The notes beneath the pieces were generated by a model. It saw only the letters and a list, made by a program, of their open reading frames with translations. It was not told the DNA's origin and searched no databases. A stretch of 64,000 bases of DNA, taken from the NCBI RefSeq assembly GCF_001854475.1, contig NZ_MNAN01000037.1, positions 286,762-350,761 of the forward strand. The letters are read 5' to 3'. Both the position numbers and the translations under genes were made by a program. Shown piece after piece: positions 1-8,549 of the stretch. Each line of letters begins with the position of its first letter. The stretch's first letter is position 1. This stretch comes from Pseudoalteromonas byunsanensis (GTDB taxonomy: Bacteria > Pseudomonadota > Gammaproteobacteria > Enterobacterales > Alteromonadaceae).

Positions 1-454
1 CTTCCACATAGCTTAAGCCCAGCTTTCCAATGACAGCTCGGGAACGATGATTTTCCACAAAGTGAGTCGCGGCAAGTCCCTTGAGATTGTGATGCTCTTT
101 GTAATAGTTGACCATCCCATTTACCGCCTCTGGTGTGATTCCTTGCCCCCAATAGTCGCACCCCAACCAGTATCCCAAGGTACCCACATTATCGGTTATC
201 TCTACAAAACCCAAGGCACCAATCACGGCGTCATCACTTTTTAGAGTAATAGCATATACAACACTACGGCCACTTTCATACTCAGACTCGTGGCTGCAAA
301 TCCAATCCACCGCCATGTCTTCTGAGTATGGATAAGGGATATTTTTAGTCATATCACTGACTCGCTTATCCCCTGCAAGCCTTGCTACAGTCGCAGCATC
401 ATTGCGGTTAAAAGGCCGCAGTAATAGACGTTTTGTAGTGATGGTCGGTTGCAC
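1..454 (-). CDS. GNAT acetyltransferase, RimJ/RimL type (3' part cut by window edge)
   Basis: Reading the minus strand from a GTG at 454 gives an open frame to the window edge, about 151 residues. It opens with QPTITTKRLLLRPFNRNDA, the usual start of RimJ/RimL-type N-acetyltransferases, and contains YWLGCDYWGQGITPEAV, the acetyl-CoA-binding motif A of that family. An AAGGAA ribosome site lies just upstream of the GTG. It would acetylate a protein N-terminus or small amine with acetyl-CoA; the substrate cannot be told. It follows another GNAT gene by 29 bases and is probably cotranscribed with it and lysE. The C-terminus is missing because the window ends. Confidence 0.8.
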   Translation of the reverse strand, partial: MQPTITTKRLLLRPFNRNDAATVARLAGDKRVSDMTKNIPYPYSEDMAVDWICSHESEYESGRSVVYAITLKSDDAVIGALGFVEITDNVGTLGYWLGCDYWGQGITPEAVNGMVNYYKEHHNLKGLAATHFVENHRSRAVIGKLGLSYVE

Positions 455-483
455 CTGGTTTCCTTACTCTAATGACTGGGTTA

Positions 484-975
484 TTAACAGCTGAGGGCGT
501 CTTTTCTCATATAAATCACCCCTTGCAATGATGCTGCACCATCAAAAAACTCCGTTTGCTTAAATCCAAAGCGTTCATAAGCTTTGATCGCAGACACGTT
601 ATCACGATATACAAACAGCGAGCATTGCTGCACTTGAAGTGACTGTAAACCCCGTTTACACAACTCGCTCAGCAACCTATTTACAATCCCTGCGCCTCGT
701 TGCGTAGGGTTGACAGCTAGGCGTGCAAGATGACAACAGCCAGAGCGCAAATAGTATTGACCAAAAGCCACTAACTCACCGCTGGCCGACTGTAACGCTA
801 AACTCTTGGACTCATAAAGCCCCAAATCAGCTTTAAAAGATATCAAATCAAACGGGTAACGAAAATTTGGCCCAGCCCACATCTGTAACTCCTGAGAGTT
901 ATTGAACCAAGTCATTAGTTGTAAAATATGCGGATCTGTTGGCTCAATGGCTTGCATATGGTAATTAAAATCCAT
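484..975 (-). CDS. GNAT family N-acetyltransferase
   Basis: A 163-residue protein with a single GNAT fold. Motif A is readable as LARLAVNPTQRGAGIVNRLL (about residues 83-102), with the Q/RxxGxG/A pyrophosphate loop, followed by the typical NVSAIKAYERFGF segment near residue 125. Acetyl-CoA-dependent acetylation of a small substrate is the family role; the substrate is unknown. It lies 24 bases downstream of the LysE-type exporter and 29 bases upstream of a second GNAT, so the three probably form one transcript. The two GNATs belong to different subfamilies and are not recent duplicates. Confidence 0.85.
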   Translation of the reverse strand: MDFNYHMQAIEPTDPHILQLMTWFNNSQELQMWAGPNFRYPFDLISFKADLGLYESKSLALQSASGELVAFGQYYLRSGCCHLARLAVNPTQRGAGIVNRLLSELCKRGLQSLQVQQCSLFVYRDNVSAIKAYERFGFKQTEFFDGAASLQGVIYMRKDALSC

Positions 976-999
976 TGCTGATGCCCCTAAAATATCAAA

Positions 1000-1590
1000 C
1001 TAGCCTGCAATTGCAAACAAGACGCTAGTCACTAATGCCAAAGCAAACCCCAAGCGTAACTTCCTCGCCTGTTTAGGTCTTGCAAACAAAGGTCTGAGTT
1101 TCGCACCAGCTACCATCCATAGCGTATCAACTGTCACGGCCACCAAAAAACAAATGCTCGCCGTAAGCAGTAAGTCGATTAATGGGCTGTGGATTTGCAG
1201 CATGTTATTAGCAAAAATTGCTAGAAATGCGGCGTAAGCTTTAGGATTAATCAGATTTAAAATAAAACCATCTTTGAATGCTGGCGGTTGACCAGTTTGA
1301 GACGCTATTCCGCCCTCAGCCATGGCTATTCGATATGCCACAAAGCACAAATAACCTGCGGCGGCAAACTGACAAACCATTCTAATCGTTGGGTAAGCGG
1401 TGAATAAGGTGCCAAGTCCGGCCGCCACTAGGATGATCACTACTAACAGGCCACCTAAGATCCCGGCTAGAAACCCACTTCCCTGACGAAATCCAAAGCT
1501 CGCGCCTACTCCTGCCAAAGCCAGCGGTGCAGGGCCAGGCGAGCCTAGCAATAACGCCGTTGTTAGCGCTAAAGATAAAACCAATTCCAT
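1000..1590 (-). CDS. LysE/RhtB family amino-acid exporter
   Basis: A 196-residue hydrophobic protein. It has the N-terminal signature GSPGPAPLALAGVGASFGFR (residues 17-36), corresponding to the family's PGP motif, and about six membrane helices, with the NLINPKAYAAFLAIFANN segment near residue 112. Members of this family export amino acids or derivatives across the inner membrane by proton antiport. The length matches the usual 190-210 residues. It starts at an ATG 29 bases downstream (in minus-strand sense) of the prp operon terminator. It heads a likely three-gene unit with two acetyltransferases, an arrangement sometimes seen for amino-acid detoxification; that role is inference. Confidence 0.87.
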   Translation of the reverse strand: MELVLSLALTTALLLGSPGPAPLALAGVGASFGFRQGSGFLAGILGGLLVVIILVAAGLGTLFTAYPTIRMVCQFAAAGYLCFVAYRIAMAEGGIASQTGQPPAFKDGFILNLINPKAYAAFLAIFANNMLQIHSPLIDLLLTASICFLVAVTVDTLWMVAGAKLRPLFARPKQARKLRLGFALALVTSVLFAIAG

Positions 1591-1618
1591 TGTGTTCTTT
1601 CTCTATTAAATTAATGCG

Positions 1619-1643
1619 ATAAAAAAGGCCCAGTGTGGGCCTT
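1619..1643 (-). terminator. Rho-independent terminator of the prp operon
   Basis: The stem AAGGCCCA/TGGGCCTT with a GTG loop is followed on the minus strand by a run of six T. It lies 36 bases after the prpF stop and separates the prp operon from lysE. Confidence 0.85.
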
Positions 1644-1678
1644 GGTAACATTACCAACAAAATGTGTTCTGTGCGCTT

Positions 1679-2851
1679 CTATGCTTGAGGCACTCTTACA
1701 TGTCCTTCCATCAGTACTCGCGCACTGCGGCTCATTACCGCTTTTTCAGCTTGCCATTGTCCATCAATATACTGAGCTGCGGCGCCTACACGTAAGGTGC
1801 CCGAAGGATGTCCAAAAGTGACGCTCTCACGCGCTCCACCGCCTGCGGCTAAATTCACCAATGTTCCAGGGATGGCAGCCGCAGTCGCGATTGCAACAGC
1901 AGCGGTTCCCATCATGGCATGGTGTAATTTACCCATCGATAAAGCACGCACACAGATATCAATATCTTGTGCGTTGATCTGTTTACCACTAGATGCCAAG
2001 TAACTTTGTGCTTTGCTTACAAATGCTATTTTGGGTGTATGTTGGCGCGTTACAGCTTCTTCCAAAGAGCTTATTAAGCCCATTTTTAAAGCACCATAAG
2101 CACGAATTGTTTCAAATCGCGCCAATGCAGTATCGTCACCGTTAATCGCTTCTTGTAATTCTGTGCCTGTGTAACCGAGTTCATCGGCATTAAAAAACAA
2201 TGTCGGTATACCTGCATTAATCATGGTTACCGCAAACTTACCAATTTGAGGCACTTCCAACATATCGACCAAGTTGCCTGACGGGAACATGGCACCCTCA
2301 CCATCTGCTGGGTCCATAAACTCCACCACAACTTCTGCCGCAGGGAAAGTGACGCCATCAAGTTCAAAATCACCTGTTTCCTGAACTTCTCCATCAGTAA
2401 TAGGCACGTGGGCAATAATAGTTTTCTTGATGTTAGCTTGCCAGATACGCACTACAGCGATGCCATTTTGAGGAATGCGCTCGGCGTCTACTAAACCATT
2501 ACTGATAGCGAACGACCCCACTGCGGCTGTTAAATTACCGCAATTTCCGCTCCAATCGATGAATGGTTTATCAATAGCAACCTGACCAAATAAGTAATCC
2601 ACATCATGATCAGCTTGTGTGCTTTTTGACAAAATAACCGTTTTGCTGGTACTTGATGTGGCTCCCCCCATACCATCGGTATGCTTACCGTATGGATCTG
2701 GGCTACCAATCACGCGCAGCAACAAAGCATCGCGTTCAGGGCCCGCTTCTTGCGCTTGTGGAGGTAAATCAGTGAGGTTAAAGAACACCCCTTTACTGGT
2801 GCCACCACGCATGTAGGTTGCAGGCACTTTAATTTGTGGCTTAAAAGACAT
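1679..2851 (-). CDS. prpF: 2-methylaconitate cis-trans isomerase PrpF
   Basis: A 390-residue PrpF-family protein. The N-terminal YMRGGTSKGVFF (residues 13-24) and the IDWSGNCGNLTAAVGSFAI segment (about 97-115) are the family hallmarks of this diaminopimelate-epimerase-like fold. PrpF isomerises 2-methylaconitate produced by AcnD, so that the second aconitase step can yield 2-methylisocitrate. It is the last gene of the gntR-prpB-prpC-acnD-prpF operon, 63 bases after acnD, and is followed by a strong terminator. Length and context match other acnD/prpF-type operons in gammaproteobacteria. Cytoplasmic. Confidence 0.95.
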   Translation of the reverse strand: MSFKPQIKVPATYMRGGTSKGVFFNLTDLPPQAQEAGPERDALLLRVIGSPDPYGKHTDGMGGATSSTSKTVILSKSTQADHDVDYLFGQVAIDKPFIDWSGNCGNLTAAVGSFAISNGLVDAERIPQNGIAVVRIWQANIKKTIIAHVPITDGEVQETGDFELDGVTFPAAEVVVEFMDPADGEGAMFPSGNLVDMLEVPQIGKFAVTMINAGIPTLFFNADELGYTGTELQEAINGDDTALARFETIRAYGALKMGLISSLEEAVTRQHTPKIAFVSKAQSYLASSGKQINAQDIDICVRALSMGKLHHAMMGTAAVAIATAAAIPGTLVNLAAGGGARESVTFGHPSGTLRVGAAAQYIDGQWQAEKAVMSRSARVLMEGHVRVPQA

Positions 2852-2880
2852 TGCTTGTTCCTGTAAAAAGCATCATCCAA

Positions 2881-2899
2881 GGCCCTAATAAATAGGGCC
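2881..2899 (-). other. Intercistronic hairpin between acnD and prpF
   Basis: GGCCCTA and TAGGGCC form a perfect 7-bp stem with an ATAAA loop. There is no T-run on the minus strand, so it looks like an mRNA processing or stability element rather than a terminator; its function is inferred. Confidence 0.45.
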
Positions 2900-2914
2900 A
2901 AATGTTATTGAAAG

Positions 2915-5506
2915 TTATGTATTGGCTTCTAAAAAGTCTTTAGCAAAACGCTGTAATACGCCCCCTGCCGAGTAAATCGATACTTCTTCGCCAGTATCCA
3001 ATCGGCACGTCATTGGCACTTCAACACGCTCTCCATTGCTACGGTTAATAACCAGTGTCAACGTTGCACCAGGACTTGGCTCACCTTCTACGTCGAAAGT
3101 TTCAGTACCATCTATAGCCAACGTCTTGCGAGTCGTGCCCGCTTTAAATTCAAGCGGTAATACACCCATACCAATCAAGTTGGTACGGTGAATACGCTCA
3201 AACCCCTCAGCAGCGATAACTTCAACGCCGGCTAAACGAACGCCTTTAGCTGCCCAGTCTCGCGAAGACCCTTGTCCATAATCAGCACCAGCGACAATGA
3301 TCAGAGGCTGCTTACGCTTCATGTAGGTTTCAATGGCCTCCCACATACGAATTTCTTGACCTTCAGGTTCAAGACGCGCCAATGACCCTTGTTTCACCTC
3401 TCCATGTTCATCACGTACCATTTCATTGAACAGTTTTGGGTTAGCGAACGTTGCACGCTGAGCCGTTAAGTGATCGCCTCGGTGTGTTGCATAGGAATTA
3501 AAGTCTTCTTCTGGCAAGCCCATTTTCGCTAAGTACTCACCTGCGGCGCTGCTGGCCATAATAGCATTTGATGGAGACAGATGATCCGTTGTGATGTTGT
3601 CACCTAGTACTGCCAGCGGTCTCATCCCTTTCATGGTACGTTCCGCCGCCAGTGCGCCTTCCCAGTATGGTGGACGGCGAATATAGGTACTCATTTCACG
3701 CCAATCATACAGCGGGTTATTGTGCTCGCCGTAATCAACCGTTAAGTCAAACATCGGTTCGTAGACTTGGCGGAACTGCTCTGGCTTCACGCTTTTAGCG
3801 ATTACTGCATCAATTTCTTCGTCACTCGGCCATAGGTCTTTCAAAGTAATAGGATTACCTTGGGTATCATGGCCTAATATATCCTTTTCAATATCAAAAC
3901 GGATAGTCCCAGCAATGGCATACGCCACAACCAATGGAGGGGATGCTAAAAACGCCTGTTTTGCATAAGGGTGAATACGGCCATCAAAGTTACGGTTGCC
4001 TGATAGTACCGCAGTGGCATATAGGTCACGGTCAATCAATTCTTGCTGAATTTTCGGGTCAAGGGCACCACTCATACCATTACACGTCGTACACGCAAAC
4101 GCTACAATCCCAAAGCCCAATTGCTCTAACTCAGGCAGTAGGTTGGCTTCTTCAAGATACATTTTTACCGCTTTTGAGCCTGGAGCCAATGAAGTTTTCA
4201 CCCAAGGTTTACGCACTAAACCTTTCGCGTTTGCATTACGCGCTAGCAAGCCTGCCGCAATTACATTGCGCGGGTTACTGGTGTTAGTACAGCTGGTGAT
4301 GGCAGCGATGATCACCGCACCATCTGGCATTTTACCTTCTTCGTTTTCAACAACGCCCGAAATGCCTGCTTTAGCTAAGTCCGCTGTTGCGACACGTTTG
4401 TGTGGATTTGAAGGACCCGCGATATTACGACCAACCGAAGATAAATCAAATTTAAGAACACGCTCGTACTGTGCACTTTCAAGGCTATCAGCCCAAAGGC
4501 CCGTATGCTTTGCATAGCTTTCTACTAAACGGACTTGCTCATCATCACGGCCTGTCAGTTTAAGATAATCAATGGTTTGTTGATCGATATAGAACATGGC
4601 GGCCGTTGCCCCATATTCTGGTGTCATATTTGAGATGGTCGCTCTGTCACCCAAAGTTAAACTCGCAGCACCCTCACCATAGAATTCAAGGTATGCGCCA
4701 ACCACTTTTTCAGCACGCAAAAACTCTGTAATAGCAAGGACAATATCGGTTGCGGTAATGCCTGGCTGAGCTTTACCCGTCAACTCTACGCCGACAATAT
4801 CTGGCAAGCGCATGTATGAAGCACGACCCAACATCACGCTCTCTGCTTCAAGGCCACCCACACCCACGGCAATAACGCCCAAAGCATCTACATGTGGTGT
4901 ATGACTGTCCGTACCCACTAAGGTATCAGGAAACGCTACACCGTCTCTGGCATGAATAACTGGTGACATTTTCTCAAGATTAATTTGATGCATGATGCCA
5001 TTACCCGGTTGGATAACGTCAACATTTTTAAATGCTGTTTTCGTCCAGTTGATAAAATGGAATCTATCTTCGTTACGTCTGTCTTCGATAGCACGGTTTT
5101 TTTCAAAAGCATCTTTTTCAAAGCCCGCGTGCTCGACAGCCAATGAGTGGTCAACAATCAATTGAGTTGGCACAACTGGGTTCACTTTGGAGGGATCACC
5201 TCCTTTAGCCGCAATGGCATCACGTAAACCTGCAAGGTCGACCAAGGCTGTTTGACCAAGAATGTCATGACATACAACACGTGCCGGAAACCAAGGAAAA
5301 TCTAAATCACGACGACGCTCAATGATCTGAGTCAGACAGTCATCCAGCTTTTCTGGTTCACAACGACGTACTAGGTTTTCAGCAAGCACACGCGATGTAT
5401 AAGGCAAGGTGTCATAGGCACCTGGTTTAAGAGAATCGACTGCTTCACGTGTGTCATAAAAGCTCAGTTGCGAGTTAGGCAACAGCTTACGGTATTTGGT
5501 ATTCAT
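2915..5506 (-). CDS. acnD: Fe/S-dependent 2-methylisocitrate dehydratase AcnD
   Basis: An aconitase-superfamily protein of 863 residues from the chosen start. MNTKYRKLLPNSQLSFYDTR is the standard AcnD N-terminus, so the ATG at 5506 is preferred; the frame extends upstream to a GTG at 5557 without conserved sequence. Cluster ligands appear in SCTNTSNP (about residue 406) and ACTTCNG (about 470), and the swivel domain carries YGQGSSRDWAAKG. The enzyme dehydrates 2-methylcitrate to 2-methylaconitate in the methylcitrate cycle and needs PrpF to complete the pathway. It sits between prpC (74-base gap with a perfect hairpin) and prpF. The identity as AcnD rather than AcnA rests on the N-terminus and the prpF neighbour. 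Confidence 0.95.
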   Translation of the reverse strand: MNTKYRKLLPNSQLSFYDTREAVDSLKPGAYDTLPYTSRVLAENLVRRCEPEKLDDCLTQIIERRRDLDFPWFPARVVCHDILGQTALVDLAGLRDAIAAKGGDPSKVNPVVPTQLIVDHSLAVEHAGFEKDAFEKNRAIEDRRNEDRFHFINWTKTAFKNVDVIQPGNGIMHQINLEKMSPVIHARDGVAFPDTLVGTDSHTPHVDALGVIAVGVGGLEAESVMLGRASYMRLPDIVGVELTGKAQPGITATDIVLAITEFLRAEKVVGAYLEFYGEGAASLTLGDRATISNMTPEYGATAAMFYIDQQTIDYLKLTGRDDEQVRLVESYAKHTGLWADSLESAQYERVLKFDLSSVGRNIAGPSNPHKRVATADLAKAGISGVVENEEGKMPDGAVIIAAITSCTNTSNPRNVIAAGLLARNANAKGLVRKPWVKTSLAPGSKAVKMYLEEANLLPELEQLGFGIVAFACTTCNGMSGALDPKIQQELIDRDLYATAVLSGNRNFDGRIHPYAKQAFLASPPLVVAYAIAGTIRFDIEKDILGHDTQGNPITLKDLWPSDEEIDAVIAKSVKPEQFRQVYEPMFDLTVDYGEHNNPLYDWREMSTYIRRPPYWEGALAAERTMKGMRPLAVLGDNITTDHLSPSNAIMASSAAGEYLAKMGLPEEDFNSYATHRGDHLTAQRATFANPKLFNEMVRDEHGEVKQGSLARLEPEGQEIRMWEAIETYMKRKQPLIIVAGADYGQGSSRDWAAKGVRLAGVEVIAAEGFERIHRTNLIGMGVLPLEFKAGTTRKTLAIDGTETFDVEGEPSPGATLTLVINRSNGERVEVPMTCRLDTGEEVSIYSAGGVLQRFAKDFLEANT

Positions 5507-5546
5507 AACTACACCCATTGGAATTTGATGACGGACAAAATAGCTA

Positions 5547-5568
5547 GCGGCTAACACCTGTTAGCCGC
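5547..5568 (-). other. Perfect palindrome between prpC and acnD
   Basis: GCGGCTAACA and TGTTAGCCGC are exact inverted arms separated by only CC, giving a 22-base hairpin 12 bases after the prpC stop. There is no good T-run, so attenuation or mRNA-end protection of the upstream cistrons is more likely than full termination (inference). Confidence 0.5.
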
Positions 5569-5580
5569 ATAAGCAATTGA

Positions 5581-6702
5581 TTAACGCCCTGAAATTGGCG
5601 GTACAGGACGCAATTCTTCGCCTGTATATTCAGCTGATGGACGGATGATGCGGTTGTCCGCACGCTGTTCCATCACATGTGCAGCCCAACCTGTTAAGCG
5701 TGACATTACAAAGATAGGGGTAAATAGTTTCGTTGGAATTCCCATAAAGTTGTATGCTGATGCATGGAAGAAGTCTGCGTTACAGAACAATTTTTTCTCA
5801 CGCCACATAACTTCTTCACAACGTACTGATACCGGGTAAAGCACCGTATCACCAACGTCTTTGGCAAGCTTTTCTGACCACAGCTTGATGATTTCGTTAC
5901 GCGGGTCACATTCTGAGTAAATCGCGTGGCCAAAGCCCATGATTTTCTCTTTACGCTCTAGCATACCCATCATTTCTTGTTCAGCGTGCTCAGCCGATGT
6001 GAAGCCTTGGATCATATCCATTGCAGCCTCATTTGCGCCACCGTGCAGTGGGCCACGTAATGAGCCAATCGCACCGGTAACACATGAATGCATATCTGAA
6101 AGCGTTGAGGCACATACACGAGCCGTGAAAGTCGATGCGTTAAACTCATGCTCAGCATAAAGGATCAGAGAAACATGCATCACACGTTCGTGCAAATCGT
6201 TTGGTTTTTTACCATGTAACATGTGTAGGAAGTGAGCACCGATAGAGTCATCATCGGTTTCCACATTAATACGTACACCATCGTGACTAAAACGATACCA
6301 GTAACAAATAATGCTTGGGAAACACGCCAGCATGCGGTCAGTAACTTTGCCTTGTAAGTCAAAGCTCGTTTCACCTTCTAAGTTACCTAGCATTGAGCAA
6401 CCTGTACGTAACACATCCATTGGGTGAGCATCAGCTGGGATACGCTCTAACACTTCTTTTAGCGCCTGTGGTAAACCACGCATTGAACGTAACTCGCCTT
6501 TATAGCTGTCTAGTTCAGCCTGAGTAGGTAAGTGGCCTTTTAGGATAAGATACGCTACTTCTTCAAAATCACAGTGCTCAGCCAACTCTTTAACATCATA
6601 ACCACGATAAGTTAGACCTGAACCTGATTTCCCAACTGTTGATAGTGCTGTTTTCCCTGCTACCTGGCCACGAAGGCCAGCACCGCTTAGTACTTTTGCC
6701 AT
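5581..6702 (-). CDS. prpC: 2-methylcitrate synthase PrpC
   Basis: A 373-residue citrate-synthase-family enzyme. The catalytic histidine regions are visible in LRGPLHGGANEAAM (about residues 215-228) and GFGHAIYSECDPRN (about 255-268), and the aspartate lies in NADFFHASAYNFMGIP (about 307-322). The short length, without the N-terminal domain of citrate synthase GltA, fits the methylcitrate type. It condenses propionyl-CoA with oxaloacetate. A clear AGGAG precedes the ATG. It lies between prpB (96-base gap) and acnD in the propionate operon. Confidence 0.95.
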   Translation of the reverse strand: MAKVLSGAGLRGQVAGKTALSTVGKSGSGLTYRGYDVKELAEHCDFEEVAYLILKGHLPTQAELDSYKGELRSMRGLPQALKEVLERIPADAHPMDVLRTGCSMLGNLEGETSFDLQGKVTDRMLACFPSIICYWYRFSHDGVRINVETDDDSIGAHFLHMLHGKKPNDLHERVMHVSLILYAEHEFNASTFTARVCASTLSDMHSCVTGAIGSLRGPLHGGANEAAMDMIQGFTSAEHAEQEMMGMLERKEKIMGFGHAIYSECDPRNEIIKLWSEKLAKDVGDTVLYPVSVRCEEVMWREKKLFCNADFFHASAYNFMGIPTKLFTPIFVMSRLTGWAAHVMEQRADNRIIRPSAEYTGEELRPVPPISGR

Positions 6703-6798
6703 TTTGTTGTCTCCTGAATTTTTACCTGCTGAATATTATTCTTAGCTGATGGGCCAAGGTGATAATAACGCACTGACCCACCAAAATTTTTTCTCTAA

Positions 6799-7689
6799 TT
6801 ACTTGTTTTTACCTTCGGCAAACAATGAATCAAGCTTCTGCTCGTAATCGTGATAACCAAGGTAATCATATAAATCCATACGCGTTTGCATGGTGTCGAT
6901 GACCGCTTTTTGATCGCCGTCCGACAAAATTGTTTGGTACACCAACTCGGCTGCTTTGTTCATCGCTCGAAACGCACTTAATGGGTAAAGCACCATATCA
7001 ACGCCCCATTGAGCCAGTTGATCTTTGTTCCACAGCTCAGTTTTGCCAAATTCGGTGATGTTCGCCAAAATTGGTACATCTAACGCTTCACTGAACGCTC
7101 GGTAATGCTCTTCGGTTTGCACAGCCTCAGCGAAAATGCCATCCGCGCCCGCTGCCACATAGGCTTTCGCGCGCTCAATAGCCGCCTCTAGCCCTTCCTG
7201 TGCGAAAGCATCTGTACGCGCCATAATGAAAAAGTCAGAGTCAGTGCGAGCATCTACTGCAGCTTTAATGCGGTCTACCATTTCTTGTGTAGATACGATC
7301 TCTTTATTTGGACGGTGACCACAACGCTTCTGAGCCACCTGATCTTCCATATGTACAGCAGCAGCGCCTGCTTTTTCCATATCTCGGATGGTTTTAGCAA
7401 TGTTAAATGCACCACCCCAACCCGTATCAATGTCTACCATAAGAGGCAAATCACAAGCCGATGTAATACGCTGTACATCTGCAATAACATCATTTAGTGA
7501 GGTCATACCTAAATCTGGTAAACCGTAAGAAGCGTTGGCCACGCCACCACCAGAGAGATAAATAGCTTGATGGCCTATCTTTTTAGCCATGATGGCTGAG
7601 TAGGCATTGATAGTACCTACAATTTGCAATGGTTGATTCGCGACTAATGCCTCACGAAACTTTTTACCTGCGCTTTTATATCCTGTCAT
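6799..7689 (-). CDS. prpB: 2-methylisocitrate lyase PrpB
   Basis: A 296-residue member of the isocitrate lyase/PEP mutase superfamily. It shows YLSGGGVANASYGLPDLGM (residues 43-61), the metal-binding MVDIDTGWGG (about 84-93) and the catalytic KRCGHRPNKE loop (about 121-130). It cleaves 2-methylisocitrate to pyruvate and succinate, the last step of the methylcitrate cycle. It is the first enzyme gene after the regulator, only 12 bases from the gntR stop, with an AGAGAGAG ribosome site, so both are read from the same promoter. Confidence 0.95.
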   Translation of the reverse strand: MTGYKSAGKKFREALVANQPLQIVGTINAYSAIMAKKIGHQAIYLSGGGVANASYGLPDLGMTSLNDVIADVQRITSACDLPLMVDIDTGWGGAFNIAKTIRDMEKAGAAAVHMEDQVAQKRCGHRPNKEIVSTQEMVDRIKAAVDARTDSDFFIMARTDAFAQEGLEAAIERAKAYVAAGADGIFAEAVQTEEHYRAFSEALDVPILANITEFGKTELWNKDQLAQWGVDMVLYPLSAFRAMNKAAELVYQTILSDGDQKAVIDTMQTRMDLYDYLGYHDYEQKLDSLFAEGKNK

Positions 7690-7701
7690 GATGCTCTCTC
7701 T

Positions 7702-8379
7702 TTATAAGCTGTTTTGAAGCTTAGCTTCGATATTATTTTTTGAGTATGTGATATGTCGACGCATCAGCATTTCCGCTAATTCAGGGTCACGATTGCTGAT
7801 GGCTTGTACGATATGCTTGTGTTCGTCAAAAGCACTGGTGACTCTTGGACCGGCCATACCGAGTTGCACGCGATACATACGCACTAAGTGGTATAAGCCA
7901 TTCACCAGCATAGAAATCAGATGACTATTTTTGCTGCCTAAAATGATACGGTAGTGAAAATCCAGATCGCCCGCTTCTTGATAGTAAAGCTCAGCGCTTT
8001 TGACTTCATGAGATTGACTATTCAGTAAGGCGTTGAGGTCGGTTATTTCCTGAGCACTCATATGCTGAGCCGCTAAACGTGCAGCCATGCCTTCAAGTGA
8101 CTCTCTTACTTGATAGAGCTCAATCAACCCCTCAGGGCTAAGCGATACAACCCGCGCGCCTACATTGGCTCTACGTTCAACGATATTGCACGCTTCTAAA
8201 CGGTTAATCGCTTCACGAACAACCGCACGACTCACCTGATACTTTGTCGACAATTCGGTTTCACTCAGTTTTGAGCCTGACGGGATCACCCCTTCAACAA
8301 TCTCCTTTCTAAGGCGAAAGAAGGCTTTATCTGAGGATGTTACGGCTTGTTCTTGAAAAAACTCCATCTTAGCCCGCAT
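7702..8379 (-). CDS. GntR family (FadR/FCD type) regulator of the prp operon
   Basis: A 225-residue protein. It has an N-terminal winged helix (about residues 17-80; SKLSETELSTKYQVSRAVVR is the recognition region) and a C-terminal FCD ligand domain with ESLEGMAARLAA, DLDFHYRI and a late EHKHIVQAI motif that supply the metal/ligand histidines of FCD proteins. It is the first gene of the propionate operon and probably represses it until a methylcitrate-cycle intermediate accumulates (inference from position). Two TTGT-N2-ACAA palindromes lie in its promoter and a third exact copy occurs inside its own coding sequence at 8244-8253. The start could also be the ATG at 8367. Confidence 0.88.
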   Translation of the reverse strand: MRAKMEFFQEQAVTSSDKAFFRLRKEIVEGVIPSGSKLSETELSTKYQVSRAVVREAINRLEACNIVERRANVGARVVSLSPEGLIELYQVRESLEGMAARLAAQHMSAQEITDLNALLNSQSHEVKSAELYYQEAGDLDFHYRIILGSKNSHLISMLVNGLYHLVRMYRVQLGMAGPRVTSAFDEHKHIVQAISNRDPELAEMLMRRHITYSKNNIEAKLQNSL

Positions 8380-8397
8380 ACACTGAGTGATTAAAAG

Positions 8398-8407
8398 TTG
8401 TAGACAA
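8398..8407. promoter_or_regulatory. Operator-like palindrome overlapping the prp -10 region
   Basis: TTGTAGACAA matches the TNGT-NN-ACNA half-site pattern of FadR-type GntR regulators and shares two bases with the -10 hexamer of the promoter at 8406-8434. Binding here would block RNA polymerase. Assignment to the adjacent GntR protein is inference. Confidence 0.65.
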
Positions 8408-8434
8408 TATAGTGCTGCTTTACGTTAACGTCAA
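8406..8434 (-). promoter_or_regulatory. Sigma-70 promoter of the gntR-prpBC-acnD-prpF operon
   Basis: On the minus strand, TTGACG (8434-8429), a 17-base spacer and TATATT (8411-8406) form a near-consensus promoter. Transcription would start about 20 bases before the gntR ATG at 8379. Confidence 0.7.
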
Positions 8435-8450
8435 CCTGGCAACAGGAAGA

Positions 8451-8460
8451 TTGTCGACAA
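8451..8460. promoter_or_regulatory. Second operator-like palindrome upstream of the prp promoter
   Basis: TTGTCGACAA, within the perfect 12-base palindrome ATTGTCGACAAT, lies 17 bases upstream of the -35 box and 53 bases (about five helical turns) from the first operator-like site. Cooperative or looped repression by the GntR protein is plausible. Confidence 0.6.
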
Positions 8461-8549
8461 TTTAAGTTATAGCCTATATAAATATGATGAATAATAGTAG
8501 CCATGACGAGTTTAAGCCTCAGACTCTATTGATACTTGCGGTGTAACTA

